DNA of 64,000 nucleotides from Merluccius polli (GCA_030340625.1 JAOPHQ010003979.1:518501-582500); one strand, 5' to 3'. Shown: positions 32,307-44,631, numbered from the stretch's first letter. Made by a program: numbers and translations. The notes: generated from the letters alone by a model not told the origin.

Positions 32307-35002
32307 TATGGAGTCAGAATAGTGTCATAATTCAAACCTGAAAAAAAAGGTTTCAAAGGCTTGTAAGTCTGTGTTTGAAAACTCAACACCTTGTAAAAAA
32401 GGTTTTGCACCACTGAAAAAAGAGATTATAGCCTGAAAAAAAAAGTCACACATGATTTTGTGTTCTATTTTATCTTCTTCATCATTTTCACCAACACATT
32501 TTCAAAGCTAAAATGTTTTCACAAACACATTTTCAAAGTTTAAAAATGTTCACCAGCGCATTTGCAGAGTTTCAAATCTGACACTGTTCTAACAGTGTAT
32601 TACTTTGTTTCCCGGTTTCGAAACCTTGTAAATGGGATTCTGCAAACAGCTGTTCAAACATTGAGAAATACGTTTTGAAAGGTTGAATATTTATTTTTAA
32701 AAACTTGTAAAGGTGTAAATTTACACCATTGCAATGTATTTTTTCAGAACTTAATTTTCAGCACTGACTTTTCAGAGATTTGACCACACGGGCGCAAGCT
32801 TGCGAGTCACGTGATTATTGACACTGTTCTGACGCCGTTCGTTTTGAAACTCCTTTAGCGTCAAAGGTCTGAAAACGTGGTTCTGAAAAAAAGGAAAAAA
32901 AAAACCTTCCTGGGGGCGGGACCATCTTGCTCTAAACCTATTGGTTGCTCTCTGCTGAGGCACAGTCCAATCACATGCGCCGTTGACCGGGCTGTGCAGG
33001 ATTGACAGTGCTCTGCCGATGACAAGAATAACAAGCGACTTGCGTGGTTGATTTTGTTGTCTATTTTCTGGAACCATGGCTGGTAGACAGGCGAGCAATT
33101 TTATTCTGTATTGTTTGCGTTCTAACCACCCGCGAGCCTCCTGCGGCTCGCCAAGCTGTAATTTGCAACACGTTCTCATCCCAACTCGTAATATACCGAC
33201 GGTTTGTCACGCCCCTAGACGTGATACTGACGCAAAATGTACACTCCCGCGTCTGTGTGAAACGATCTGTGTGAAACAATCTCATAAACCCGTTCGCGGT
33301 GGTAAGAGACGAGCAGAGTCTACAGCGTCCGCTCACAGAGCAGAGTCTACAGCGTCCGCAGTCTACTGTGAAACAATTCACTCCAAAAGGGTTATGGTTA
33401 GGGTTATGGTTAGCGTAATCTATCACCGTGACCGGGTTATTATTGGAGTGAATGGACTCTGTAGACTCTGCTCGTCTCTTACCACCGCGAACGGGTTTAT
33501 GAGAACCCCCAGATCGTTTCACGATCTGGTAGAGTCTTTGCCAGCTTCAAAGCAATGAATAACCTACATCAGCGGGTGCTGTGTATGGATCACAAGTTCC
33601 GAGTATGTTTATCTTCTCTTCATATCTAATTTTAACATTTTGTGACAAATGGTCTAAATAGTTGATTTATTTAAGTATCGGAAATCTGCAAGGCTGCAAT
33701 TCCCCTGGTTGGCCGTTGTTCGTCGCCATTTTGCCAGCGTTTGTTGCCCTCCAGGTATCCATGGTAGTCACGTGACCGCAAAGTATGACTTATTTATGCC
33801 ATGCGAGCCACAAATTAGTCTACAGCGTCCATTCACTCCAATAATAACCCGGTCACGGTGATAGATTACGCTAACCATAACCCTAACCATAATCCTTTTT
33901 GGAGTGAATTGTTTCACAGTAGACTGCGGACGCTGTAGACTCTGCTCTGCGAGCGGACGCTGTAGACTCTGCTCGTCTCTTACCACCGCGAACGGGTTTA
34001 TGAGAACCCAGATCGTTTCACACAGACGCGGGAGGGTACATTTTGCGTCAGTATCACGTCTAGGGGCGTGACAAACCGTCGGTATATTACGAGTTGGGAT
34101 GAGAACGTGTTGCAAATTACAGCTTGGCGAGCCGCAGGAGGCTCGCGGGTGGTTAGAACGCAAACAATACAGAATAAAATTGCTCGCCTGTCTACCAGCC
34201 ATGGTTCCAGAAAATAGACAACAAAATCAACCACGCAAGTCGCTTGTTATTCTTGTCATCGGCAGAGCACTGTCAATCCCGCACAGCCCGGTCAACGGCG
34301 CATGTGATTGGACTGTGCCTCAGCAGAGAGCAACCAATAGGTTTAGGGCAAGATGGTCCCGCCCCCAGGAAGGTTTTTTTTTTCCTTTTTTTCAGAACCA
34401 CGTTTTCAGACCTTTGACGCTAAAGGAGTTTCAAAACGAACGGTGTCAGAACAGTGTCAATAATCACGTGACTCGCAAGCTTGCGCCCGTGTGGTCAAAT
34501 CTCTGAAAAGTCAGTGCTGAAAATTAAGTTCTGAAAAAATACATTGCAATGGTGTAAATTTACACCTTTACAAGTTTTTAAAAATAAATATTCAACCTTT
34601 CAAAACGTATTTCTCAATGTTTGAACAGCTGTTTGCAGAATCCCATTTACAAGGTTTCGAAACCGGGAAACAAATAATACACTGTTAGAACAGTGTCAGA
34701 TTTGAAACTCTGCAAATGCGCTGGTGAACATTTTTAAACTTTGACTGACTGATTTTTAAACTTTGAAAATGTGTTTGTGAAAACATTTTAGCTTTGAAAA
34801 TGTGTTGGTGAAAATGATGAAGAAGATAAAATAGAACACAAAATCATGTTTGCAGATGTTTGACTTTTTTTTTCAGGCTATAATCTCTTTTTTCAGTGGT
34901 GCAAAACCTTTTTTACAAGGTGTTGAGTTTTCAAACACAGACTTACAAGCCTTTGAAACCTTTTTTTTCAGGTTTGAATTATGACACTATTCTGACTCCA
35001 TA
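32307..35002. mobile_element. 2.7-kb palindromic foldback element
   Basis: The ends read TATGGAGTCAGAATAGTGTC inward on both sides and are flanked by a likely 6-bp duplication GTTAAT at 32301-32306 and 35003-35008. The arms (about 32307-33453 and 33818-35002) are inverted copies of very high similarity. The same frame, starting MVDFVVYFLEPWLVD, can be read on the plus strand at 33044 and on the minus strand at 34234. About 360 bp of spacer separates the arms. No transposase is recognised and the frames are not known proteins. The left arm has a local hairpin (about 33290-33510) with a GGTTAGGGTTATGG stretch. It is distinct in sequence from the larger foldback element at 2853-12303. Confidence 0.78.
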
Positions 35003-35008
35003 GTTAAT

Positions 35009-36070
35009 TTGCTTTTTATTAATCACAAACACTGTTTACCTTCAATTCTGACAATTACGACTGCTGTGTTTGTGTCCAATGCATTAAAATACACAATAGT
35101 AACTTATTTTATTTTAATCTTGAAGGTGAATTTAGATTAGTTGTTGGTGTGTCTGTCAAACAGTTAGAACAAAGTCTGCTTCAACATTGGTTGAAAAACA
35201 CGCAATACATTCACCAAAATAAGTCGATAGGCTACAATCATGGCACAGTTTAGATAGGTTTCATTTGGTCGTAATATGATTGTATTTTTAACACGAAGGA
35301 AGGAAGGCCTATGACTTAGCCATATTTATGCGGTTATGCCAGTTTTAATTGTCATATAACAAGCCATTATTCACTTTCTCCTAAAGGTCTAAACTGATTT
35401 CCTTCCTGCTGACTTAAAAACAAATGGCTTAGGCCTACTTCCAAATGGGACTCCCATTATTAAATCATGAGGTAACAAGGAGATATCTGCCCCCCCCCCC
35501 CCCCCCCCCCCCCCATCCACTCACCTTGGTTTATAAGGTATGTGGTGTTAATCCAGCTTCAACATCTTCCTGGCCGCTCTTCATTTGTCTCAGCTAGCCT
35601 GTCGTACAGCACTGCCATGGTGGCATAGAAACAATGCATAGGCCTATATACCCCAATTTCCAATCGGTGATATATATAAATATATATATTAAAAAATATA
35701 TATATATATCGTATTTTAAATAAAAGCAAGCTGTTATAGCCTACAAGCTTAGACTGGTTGATAATAGCATTGCGTCGATTCACTCAAAATGAACAACGCT
35801 GCAACGAAAAGCGACCAAAACTATCAGCGCAGTTGCTGTTTCTAAACCCTGTCGTGGAGACTGGACGCGCAGAGACCTGGCGGCTGGGGAGAAGTTGGAC
35901 CGAGGAGCTGCACTACTAACCAGCATCACCAGCGGTGTCGCGTTCAAACTGTTGATCTGATCCTCAAGTGCAGCTACCGGTGTTAACGTGGTTCAATCCG
36001 AGTGCGATGGGAAAGAAAAATACGATTATCTAACGGCGTCCTCCAATATATTCATCTGGTTAGGGGGATG
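35009..36070. other. Upstream region with C-tract and AT repeats
   Basis: A poly-C run of about 23 bp lies at 35491-35513 and an ATATAT stretch at 35670-35712. About 35780-36060 is less AT-rich, with several CpGs, and could hold an upstream exon or promoter of the minus-strand channel gene. I see no decisive promoter motif. Confidence 0.35.

Positions 36071-36071
<1 letters not shown>

Positions 36072-36147
<76 letters not shown>
36072..36147. repeat. (TC)n microsatellite
   Basis: About 75 bp of uninterrupted TC dinucleotides. Confidence 0.95.
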
Positions 36148-36150
<3 letters not shown>

Positions 36151-36316
36151 GTTAAAGTAGACACATGGCCTATAAGCCTTATGAAAAACAGATATCCTAC
36201 AGATAACTACAGAACGATTATAAATCAGCTTCTCTCTCTTTGTTCCATATTATGTCATATTATTACTGCAAGTCTGGTGATTACACTTCTTATAACACGA
36301 GAGGACAAGATATTCA

Positions 36317-36390
<74 letters not shown>

Positions 36391-36402
36391 GCTCTCTCTC
36401 TT
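36317..36402. repeat. (TC)n microsatellite
   Basis: About 70 bp of TC dinucleotides, then a CCCG interruption and a short further run. Two long TC arrays within 250 bp suggest a duplication or shared polypyrimidine origin. Confidence 0.95.
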
Positions 36403-37172
36403 CAGCTCCCTTCTCCAATTGTTGGTTGAATATAGTTACTGGTATAACCTAGTGGTTCATGGCCCTTCTGTTAAAGTATCTAGACACATAAGCCTTTGTT
36501 GTAATGCAGCTAAAAACCCAGCATTTTAATTTGAGTAGTCTCACAAATCAGTAGGACTCTGGATCCCAGATTAGAATGAGAGGAAACATCCAAACGGATT
36601 ACTTGAGTGAGAAACAAAGCTTTTCTCTTTGTTCCACATTATGTCAGACTGCAATCGCTTACTTATCACCTTAAAGGAGTCATACTGGACAAAACAGTTT
36701 GGCATTGTTATAAAACATCTAACATTGATTTACTATTCGTTCCAGGGATTATTTTTCCAATATGTGTAATATTGACATAGTAGTGAAATACTGCACAAAA
36801 CTAAAATAGGACCTGGGGTGCGTTGCACATCACTAATAGACATATCTCTATGTCAAAGTGTTTTAGGCTGTAGGCTTCCACTTTAAAGAGATATAGGTTT
36901 GTTATGGTAGTTCACTTGTTTAGGTAACATTTAGGAAACATTCATACGAGACTTTGTTTGGTTCAACTTGTTTTGCAGCATCCTTTCCATCAATTACGCT
37001 GATGCCATTGGAGGTTAACATGTGTCCTAGAATCACTCTCTTGAGACATGTCACTGCTCCTTTAATTTGAAGCCATTGCCATGGGAGCTACTCTCCAGAA
37101 CAGCTGATTTATCACTTCACCCACTGCCACTTGGTACAACTGATTAATTACTTCACCCACTTGGTACAAGCT

Positions 37173-37236
<64 letters not shown>

Positions 37237-39385
37237 AACAGTTTTCATAAACAAAAATGCTTACATATGCTTTACATATGCTTACAGTTTTACATTCATG
37301 GAAACTGTAGTATTATTTAATCAAAGTGATAATATGATTTGAACAGTTATAATAAAGTTACATTTCAAAACATTGTGTTGTGATGTGTCTTAATAACCAC
37401 AGGTGTCAAGCTTGGTAGTTTTCGGTTAATTTGGCATTCAGGCATTGTTCGTCCCTTTTCCCTGCACACCTCTCTGTGTCTTGTTTCCTGTGCCGGGATA
37501 GAGAGGCCGAGGGAGAGGTTGTTGTCACTCGATCACCCAGATTGTTCTCAGATTATATAGGCCAGGGTTCATTTTACACCTAATGTCGGCCAGCCTCTCA
37601 GCTATGTGCTCAGTTTACGTTTGGTTGAGGAACAATATACATTTTAAATTAATCAGCATCATACCTATCGTCTCAATACGTTTCATATTGTTGCCATGAA
37701 CATTGCATTTTTGGAAGATGTTATTGCTATTGTATGCTCGCTGTCTGTATAACACAATATTCTGCATTTTTATAAGCCTATTCAACACTCATTCTAGTCT
37801 CCATTTTCAACTGCAAAAGGAGAGGAACATAATACAAAAATAAAAGTAATTACTTTGTGTAATTTAATTTGTTTGGTTATTGATTTGGTACAGCCAGATG
37901 AAGTATATGTTCTGTTCTTTTGTTCTTTAAACAAAAAAAACAAAACAAAAAAATAAATAATAAAATGATACTATATACCTGTTATTACAGAGTTTATTGT
38001 CAAGACATATCTGGAAATGTGGAATAATGAAATTCCTAATTTATTTTATTTATTTCCTCCTTTAATCCAGCTCAAGAGATGTGATTATAACAAAGCCTTT
38101 GCTAATCCTGGCAGCGATTGGACTCTCTTGAAACCATCAATAATATAATCAGTAATGTAAGGAAATTAGACCAATGCAATTAAAACAAATAGAGACAAGA
38201 CAGGACAGGACATTACGGAACCCTAATTGTAAAATGCATGGTGAATGATCTAGTGTGGCATTCGTTTGTAGTCAGAGGGGAAGTCAGGAGTGAGGACCAC
38301 GTCACTATAGGCCTAGTAGGCCTACCTCATGTCTCCTCCGAGAAACAAGCAATCATTATTTAATTGAACATGAAGCTGTGATCACCAAACCAACCCTTTA
38401 AAAAACATGTTAATGCCACAAAAAAAGAGAAAACAACAAACACACACACATTGCCATAGAGGATGGGCGGGACAGGCAATGGAAATGCAATTATGCATGT
38501 TGTTCCCTCCTTCGTATGAATGAAACACAAGCCCTTCCTCACTAATGATGATGTAACTTGAAAGACTGATAATCTGTTTCTAACAGGATACTTGAAGTAA
38601 AAACTGGAACACACACTGGATGCATGGAATTTGAGGATGTGAGAGAGAGAAATGCAGACTCATAAGATGTGTATCGTTCTTTAACACAATACAATAGTTC
38701 TGACCAGCAAAATGCATTGGCTTCATTATGAAACATATCTGGATATTTATAATGTATTTAGAGTTTGGTGCAAAAGCAGTACAGATTATATTAAATCTTG
38801 TGATTGGATAACTGCTATGCTATAATTTGCTGAATTCATGAATCCTGTCATACCAGGTTTCAAGCAAGATGGTGACGGGGCTAATGGGGAGTTACCAGGC
38901 TACTCAACTCTTAGTGTTATATTTTTACTGCAAGGAAAAATATGTCAAATGTGTGACTATATTAGAAATTGTGCCGATTATGTAATGCACATGTTTTTAT
39001 TTAAGATTTCTGCTGTCCCATTCTCAACTGACTACAATACCACTATCATACTCTGTAGAGACATTAGAAGAAAAACATAACCTTGTATTATAGTCTTTCT
39101 CGATGATTCTACATCAATTAAGTTAAAAAAAAATCCATCATGGGAATGCTATCCAAAACACCCCGCTATAAAATATTAGCATATCCATAGTACCACTTAG
39201 CACCCACACTCACTTCAGCTGCACCTTTTCACAGTCCCTCCTGAGATCACTATCACACACATTCAACCGGAGACAAAAAACAGGCAAAACCTGAGAATAG
39301 TCTTGCTGGAATATAGACCTATACCATTAACTTAAGATTATGTAAAATAAGATAAGATAATAACAAATTGTATTTATAAGATGCT
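36403..39385. other. Intergenic sequence without recognised genes
   Basis: AT-rich, probably unique sequence. It contains an (AT)n microsatellite at 37177-37230 and AAAACAAAA tracts near 37930. Short frames here have no recognisable domain. Confidence 0.5.
37177..37230. repeat. (AT)n microsatellite
   Basis: About 54 bp of TA dinucleotides followed by CACACA. Confidence 0.95.
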
Positions 39386-39389
39386 TTAG

Positions 39390-39391
<2 letters not shown>

Positions 39392-39457
<66 letters not shown>
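39392..39457. repeat. (GT)n microsatellite
   Basis: About 65 bp of uninterrupted GT dinucleotides. Confidence 0.95.
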
Positions 39458-39458
<1 letters not shown>

Positions 39459-39459
39459 C

Positions 39460-40035
39460 AGTATGACACCTCATTCACTACCAGTGTGAGAGACCCACCT
39501 GATGCAGGGCAGCCAGTATGCGGCAGAACACTCCCCACACACTGGCTCTCACAGTGGAGAGGTGAGGAATGACGCAATCCAATTAGACCAGGGGAGGATT
39601 AGAGCCATGTTGTTACAAGAGCCAGGTTGGCCAGGACACCGGGGTTAGCACCCCCCTTTTTTATAAATAATAATGGCCACTTTATAGATTGCAGGAATGT
39701 TCTTGCCACATTGTGGTAATACAATCAAAGGGTTGTCATGTTGTTTCCTAAAACAAATAAATAAATAAAATATAGTTTTATATAATTATATAGTTAAACA
39801 AAAAATCTAGTTCATAGTTTTATTTCATAGTTCTAAAAAAAGTAAGGAGGGCCCCCAAAGAAAATCTCACTTAGGGTCCCATGTTGTCTTGAGTTGGGCC
39901 TGAACACCCCTACTCTTGCATCAAGTGTGATGAGATCTTTTTGTAACAACAGGGAGTCAGGACCTCGGTTTAACATCTCACCCGAAAGACGTGCTGTTCG
40001 ACAGAATAGGCCCTGTCTCCATCCTGGTGCAATGA
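39460..40035 (-). mobile_element. SINE body fragments (fish 5S-associated SINE type)
   Basis: Two segments, 39460-39605 and about 39880-40035, read on the minus strand like the body of a widespread fish SINE. One has GGCTCTCACAGTGGAGAGG and TGATGCAGGGCAGCC on the plus strand; the other has CCTCGGTTTAACATCTCACC followed by GAAAGACG. The stretch between them (39606-39880) is unrelated and AT-rich. Identification is from memory of the family. The 5S-like head of such a SINE is seen separately at 44060-44125. Confidence 0.45.
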
Positions 40036-40272
40036 GGATATTACACTGGCCCTCAATTCAATTCAATTCAATTTTATTTGTATAGCGCCAATTCATAACA
40101 GAAGTTATCTCAGGGCACTTTTCAAATGGAGCAGGTCTAGACCGAACTCCTAATAACATTTACAGAGACCCAACAGTACCACCATGAGCAAGCACTAACT
40201 GCCTGTTAAAAGGCAGAAACCTTGGACAGACCCTTCGGCTCTAGGTGGGTGGTCATCTGCCTTGACCAGTTG

Positions 40273-40275
<3 letters not shown>

Positions 40276-40336
<61 letters not shown>
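40276..40336. repeat. (GA)n microsatellite
   Basis: About 60 bp of GA within the L2 3-prime region. A second GA run of about 35 bp lies at 40586-40620. Confidence 0.95.
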
Positions 40337-40338
<2 letters not shown>

Positions 40339-40581
40339 AAGTGAGAGAGAGCAACTACATCAATACACTAATGAACATGATGATGACGACAGCAGCAATG
40401 ATGGGAGACAGCGAGCAGCAACAACAGTAACTGTATATAACTGGTAACTGATATTAGCAATGGCAGTCAAGCAGGACCATGGAGGCTCCGCCAGGATCCA
40501 TGAGAACCTGCGAGACGAAAAAACACAAGAACTCCGGGGAAGAAGTGTTTTAGTAACATGCATTAATGGGACATGAATGTG

Positions 40582-40623
<42 letters not shown>

Positions 40624-40708
40624 CTCAGTGCACCATGGGAAATCCCCCGATAGTCTAGGCCTATAGCAGCATAACTAAGGGATGGTTCAGGACTCACCTG
40701 ATCCAGCC

Positions 40709-41079
40709 CTAACTATAAGCTTTATCAAAGAGGAACGTCTTAAGCCTACTCTTAAATGTGGAGAAGGTGTCTGTCTCCCGAACCACAACTGGAAGCTGGT
40801 TCCACTGAAGAGGAGCTTGGTAACTGAAGGCTCTGGCTCCTGATCTACTTTTAGAAACTATAGGAACCACCAGTAGCCCTGCATTCAGAGAACGCAGTGT
40901 TCTAGTGGGGTAGTAGGGTACTATGAGCTCTTTGAGATATGAAGGGGCCTGACCATGAAGAGCTTTATAGGTGAGGAGGAGGATTTCCATAGGTGAGGAG
41001 GAGGATTTTAAATTCTATTCTAAATTTTACAGGGAGCCAATGCAGAGAAGCTAGTACAGGAGAGATGTGATCTCATTTC
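40709..41079 (-). pseudogene. L2 ORF2 C-terminal piece beyond the hAT insertion
   Basis: Encodes LLLTYKALHGQAPSYLKELI, TLRSLNAGLL and LQWNQLPVVVRET, the conserved end of L2 ORF2. A 19-bp stretch (TAGGTGAGGAGGAGGATTT) is tandemly repeated at 40968-40986 and 40990-41008 and breaks the reading frame. Confidence 0.85.
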
Positions 41080-42670
41080 TAGGGCTGGACCCGAATATTC
41101 GACTATTCGGATATTCGTTCGTTGGGTAGGTATTCGGTTTTCAATTTTGGGATTCGGATATTCGTTTTTTTTTGTGTTTTTTTTTCTAAATGTAGGCTAT
41201 CACTAAAGGCGAACCGCAAAATACATTTTGTCAGCACATTCTTGTACTATATTTATACTTGACTGTTAAGATGTGGAAATATATACCATCTCAGCTTGGG
41301 CGCGTGACATCACTCACAGCAGTGAACGTCAGGCTTCAGTTCACCTTGGCCGTTAAAGGGAAGACAAAATGCCGAAGACCTCAGCTGTGTGGGAACTAGG
41401 GATGGGCATAATTAATCGATGATCGATCATTGATCGTTAAGAAATGTGTCGATCAATTTATATTGTTATCGATCAAAAGGACGTTGTGTTGCATACTGTG
41501 AGTCTTGAAGCGGTGCGGTGATCGCGGCTTTAGTTCCCCGTGTCTGATCACTGTAATTCGGAGCGTGAATATCGGTTGAATATCTAATATCTTTCTAACT
41601 TTAAAAAACACTTTAGTATTTTTTAAGACGATAGTCGCACATCCCTCGTAACTACGCCGTGAAGGTGAACCCTCCCGGACTCCGCTATTAACATGAACCG
41701 CTCCGCCGAAGGAGCCGCACGTCCACACGCACCGGACACCACAATACAAACACACATGTTTTACATTTGATTTTAAATAAAGTTGTGTGCAGTTATACGG
41801 ATAAATACGATTATTGATTAATGACCGATCGCGTACTGCGGTCAAGACAGCCGTCTCTCGGTTCGCGTGGTCAAGCCAGCCGCTCCAACATTTTCAATAT
41901 TTCCATAACTGTGACATTTTAGCAAAACGTTCAGCCTCATATATGTTTTCTGACTAAGGTATTGCTTTTAGATAGTTCATGCAATTGTTTCTAAATGTGT
42001 GGCTCATCTTTTTGTTGCGAGCCTTTTCCGAGCGCTGGCTGCATATTGTATCGGCATATGTCGGCCTTTTCCCCTTTTTTCAAAACAGTTATACAGTTCA
42101 ATGCCCACTTTTACTGCCTTGTTTGATTATTGTTGGCCGATAAGTAGGCTACTTATTGTGATTGGAATACAGATGTAGTCTTGTTGGATCGTTTCCAAAC
42201 CTTTAAGAGCGCATGTAGGCGCATTGTTCGGCTTTTACGAGCGCCGCATAGGCCTATAACCAGGGACGGGCTGCCATAGGGAGGTTCGGCCGGACGATTT
42301 CAGGCCGATTATTTTGTATTTTTTATTTTGTGTATTATTATTTTTGGGCCGGTCCAGATTATTGGGCCGGTCCAGGACTGTCGCACCCCCCCCCCCCCCC
42401 CGTCAACAATCCCGCCCGCCCCCCATCAACAATCGCGCACCTCAGCTTTTATCCGCCATTTAAACAGTAACGTTACACATGATAAAAACGTGCACTTACT
42501 TTGCTTGGAAAATAGTTGCAACTGATCCGAATAGTACCAAACCTCACACCAAACCTTTTGCAAAAAGTTTTTTTTTTTTTTTGCCCCCCCCCCCCCCCAA
42601 TATTCGAATATTCGCTGTCGATTACTACCGAAGCTCCGGAGCCCAAAATATGGTATTCGGGACAGCCCTA
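41080..42670. mobile_element. hAT element inserted in the L2 LINE
   Basis: This 1591-bp element has inverted ends TAGGGCTGGAC and TAGGGCTGTCC with ATTCGAATATTCG subterminal motifs. It is flanked by the perfect 8-bp duplication CTCATTTC at 41072-41079 and 42671-42678. Inside are a fragment of the Harbinger family (41629-41815) and stretches resembling other hAT ends: TAGGGATGGGCAT at about 41398 and CAGGGACGGGCTGCC at about 42261. C homopolymers lie at about 42386-42399 and 42585-42598. No transposase is present. Confidence 0.85.
41629..41815. mobile_element. Harbinger family fragment, copy 3
   Basis: Almost identical to the internal block at about 9590-9770 of the element at 9362-10254. It includes ACTACGCCGTGAAGGTGAAC and CACACGCACCGGACACC. 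It lacks both ends, so it was captured as a fragment within the surrounding hAT element. Confidence 0.75.
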
Positions 42671-42671
42671 C

Positions 42672-44027
42672 TCATTTCCTAGTTCCTGTCAGTACTCGTG
42701 CTGCAGCGTTTTGAATTAATTGGAGCGTCTTAATGGACTTATTAGGACAACCTGATAATAAAGAGTTGCAGTAATCCAGCCTTGAGGTAACAAATGCATG
42801 GATTAGTTTTTCTGCATCTGTCTTTGATAGGATGCGTCTGATTTTTGTAATATTACGTAAATGAAAAAAGGCAGTCCTAGAGGTCTGCTTTATGTGGGAA
42901 TTAAATGACAGATCCTGATCAAAGATAACTCCAAGATTCCTGACAGTGGTGCTAGAGGCCAATGTAATGCCATCTAGAGTAGCTATATCTGTAGACATTG
43001 AGTCTCTAAGGTTTTTGGGGCCAAGTACAAGAATTTCGGTTTTCTCTGAGTTTAACATCAGAAAATTGCAGCTCATCCAGGATTTTATGTCTTTAAGACA
43101 TGTTTGTAATTTAGATAATTGATTAATTTCATCGGGTTTGATCGATAGATATAACTGCATATCATCTGCATAACAATGAAAGTTAATGGAGTGATTTCTA
43201 ATAATATCGCCTAAAGGGAGCATATATAAAGTAAATAGTATTGGTCCAAGTACAGAACCTTGTGGAACTCCATGACTAACTGTAGTATTTATTGAAGATT
43301 CATCATTCACATGTACAAACTGTGAACGATCTGATAAATAGGACCTAAACAAGCTTAGTGCAGTTCCTTTAATGCCAATTTGATGCTCGAGTCTCTGTAA
43401 AAGAATATTATGATCAATGGTGTCAAATGCAGCACTAAGATCTAATAATACAAGTACAGAGACAAGTCCATTGTCAGAAGCAATCAAAAGGTCATTATTA
43501 ACTTTAACCAGAGCTGTCTCTGTGCTATGATGAACTCTAAATCCTGACTGGAAATCCTCAAATAAACTATTGTTATGTAGAAAGTCACACAATTGTTTGG
43601 CGACTACTTTCTCCAGAATCTTAGACAGAAAGGGGAGATTAGAAATCGGTCTATAGTTGGCTAAAACCCCTGGGTCAAGAGTGGGCTTTTTAAGAAGGGG
43701 TTTAATTACAGCTACTTTAAAGGACTGTGGTACATATCCTGATAATAAAGAAAGATTAATCATATCCAGTAAAGAAGTGCCAATTAGGGGTACAATTTCT
43801 TTAAGCAGCCTAGTTGGGATGGGGTCTAACAGACAGGTTGATGACTTCGATGAAGACATTATAGAAGTTAACTGATGAAGACTGACAGCAGAGAAACACT
43901 CCAAATACACATTTAAGGTTGCACCAGTCAAAGTGTCTGATGTTGGAGAGCCTGCGATACCTATTGAGGGCATTTGGTGACTAATTTTCTCTCTAATAGT
44001 AATAATTTTATTATAAAAGAAGTTCAT
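42672..44027 (-). pseudogene. L2 ORF2 reverse transcriptase (interrupted)
   Basis: A 451-codon frame carries a nearly complete LINE reverse transcriptase. It shows LLKKPTLDPGVLANYRPISN, the LDLSAAFDTIDH catalytic motif, GVPQGSVLGPILF, and the YADD active site in HCYADDMQLYL. The thumb and SRLDYCNSLLSGCP follow before the frame runs into the hAT element at 42670. The domain is intact here, but the protein lacks its N-terminal endonuclease and its C-terminus lies beyond the insertion, so it is not functional as a mobile element. Confidence 0.9.
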
Positions 44028-44057
44028 GAAGTCATTGCTAGTTCATGAAGTCATCCA

Positions 44058-44130
44058 ACACCTCTACCAGCTGGTCTCCTATCCAAGGATGGACCAGACC
44101 AGCCCTGCTTAGCTTCCAGAGAAACAAACC
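44058..44130 (-). mobile_element. 5S-rRNA-related SINE fragment
   Basis: Read on the minus strand, the sequence CTGCTTAGCTTCC (plus) and GGTCTCCTATCCAAG (plus) matches the internal promoter half of 5S rRNA (GAAGCTAAGCAGG...CTTGGATGGGAGACC), followed by a GGTAGAGGTGTTGG-like body. This is the layout of fish 5S-derived SINE3-type elements. It abuts the truncated L2. Confidence 0.6.
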
Positions 44131-44631
44131 GTGCAAGGCAGGTAGCCATGGTGCTGGCTCAAATTTTGTATCAATCCAAGATGGTACATTTGGGACTACC
44201 CCACATACCTGTATATCTCCAGCCTCAAATTGGTTTGTTAAGGTTTTTTTTGTACATTTATATTTACATTTGTACTGTCCTATTTGCTGTCCTTCCCATT
44301 AATAAAGCATTATCTTATCCTTTCACCTTGACCTCATTTTGACCTCTGACCTTTGTTCATCTTGATGTTTAACAAGCTGATAGTAATAAAGTGTATGAAA
44401 GCAGCAGGGAGATTTGGCCTGTAACCTTTCTGTGGAGTGTGTGTGGTTTAGCAGCCTCACCGAATCTGACTGGTTAGACTCTGGCTGGGTGGGGCTGCAC
44501 ACCTGTGGTGCAGAGCAATCATGGCACCCAGGATAAACCAGCTATCAACACACACTCAGGAGAGAGCCACTGTCATGGCAGCAGATTCCATTTGCGCTAG
44601 CTTTTTTAAATATTGACAGCTCTCCAATCAA
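44131..44631. other. Intergenic sequence between SINE fragment and Harbinger element
   Basis: Contains an AATAAAG near 44301 and another near 44385. No gene is recognised. Confidence 0.4.

Larger units (their letters stand above)
40054..44040 (-). mobile_element. L2-type LINE, 5-prime truncated, split by a hAT element
   Basis: The minus-strand copy runs from about 44040 (within ORF2) to an (ATTGA)n tail at about 40054-40075. It is interrupted by the hAT element at 41080-42670, and by GA microsatellites at 40276-40336 and 40586-40620. The endonuclease domain and 5-prime end are missing. A 15-bp phrase AGTTCATGAAGTCAT is repeated at the truncation point. Confidence 0.88.

Noticed and set aside
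33395..33416. Interstitial telomere repeat
   Set aside because: Only about two imperfect TTAGGG-like units are present, inside a transposon hairpin.
33061..34506. Frames of 135-160 codons shared by both arms of the 2.7-kb palindrome
   Set aside because: The same sequence is read in both arms because they are inverted copies. No domain is recognised, and splice or start context is lacking.
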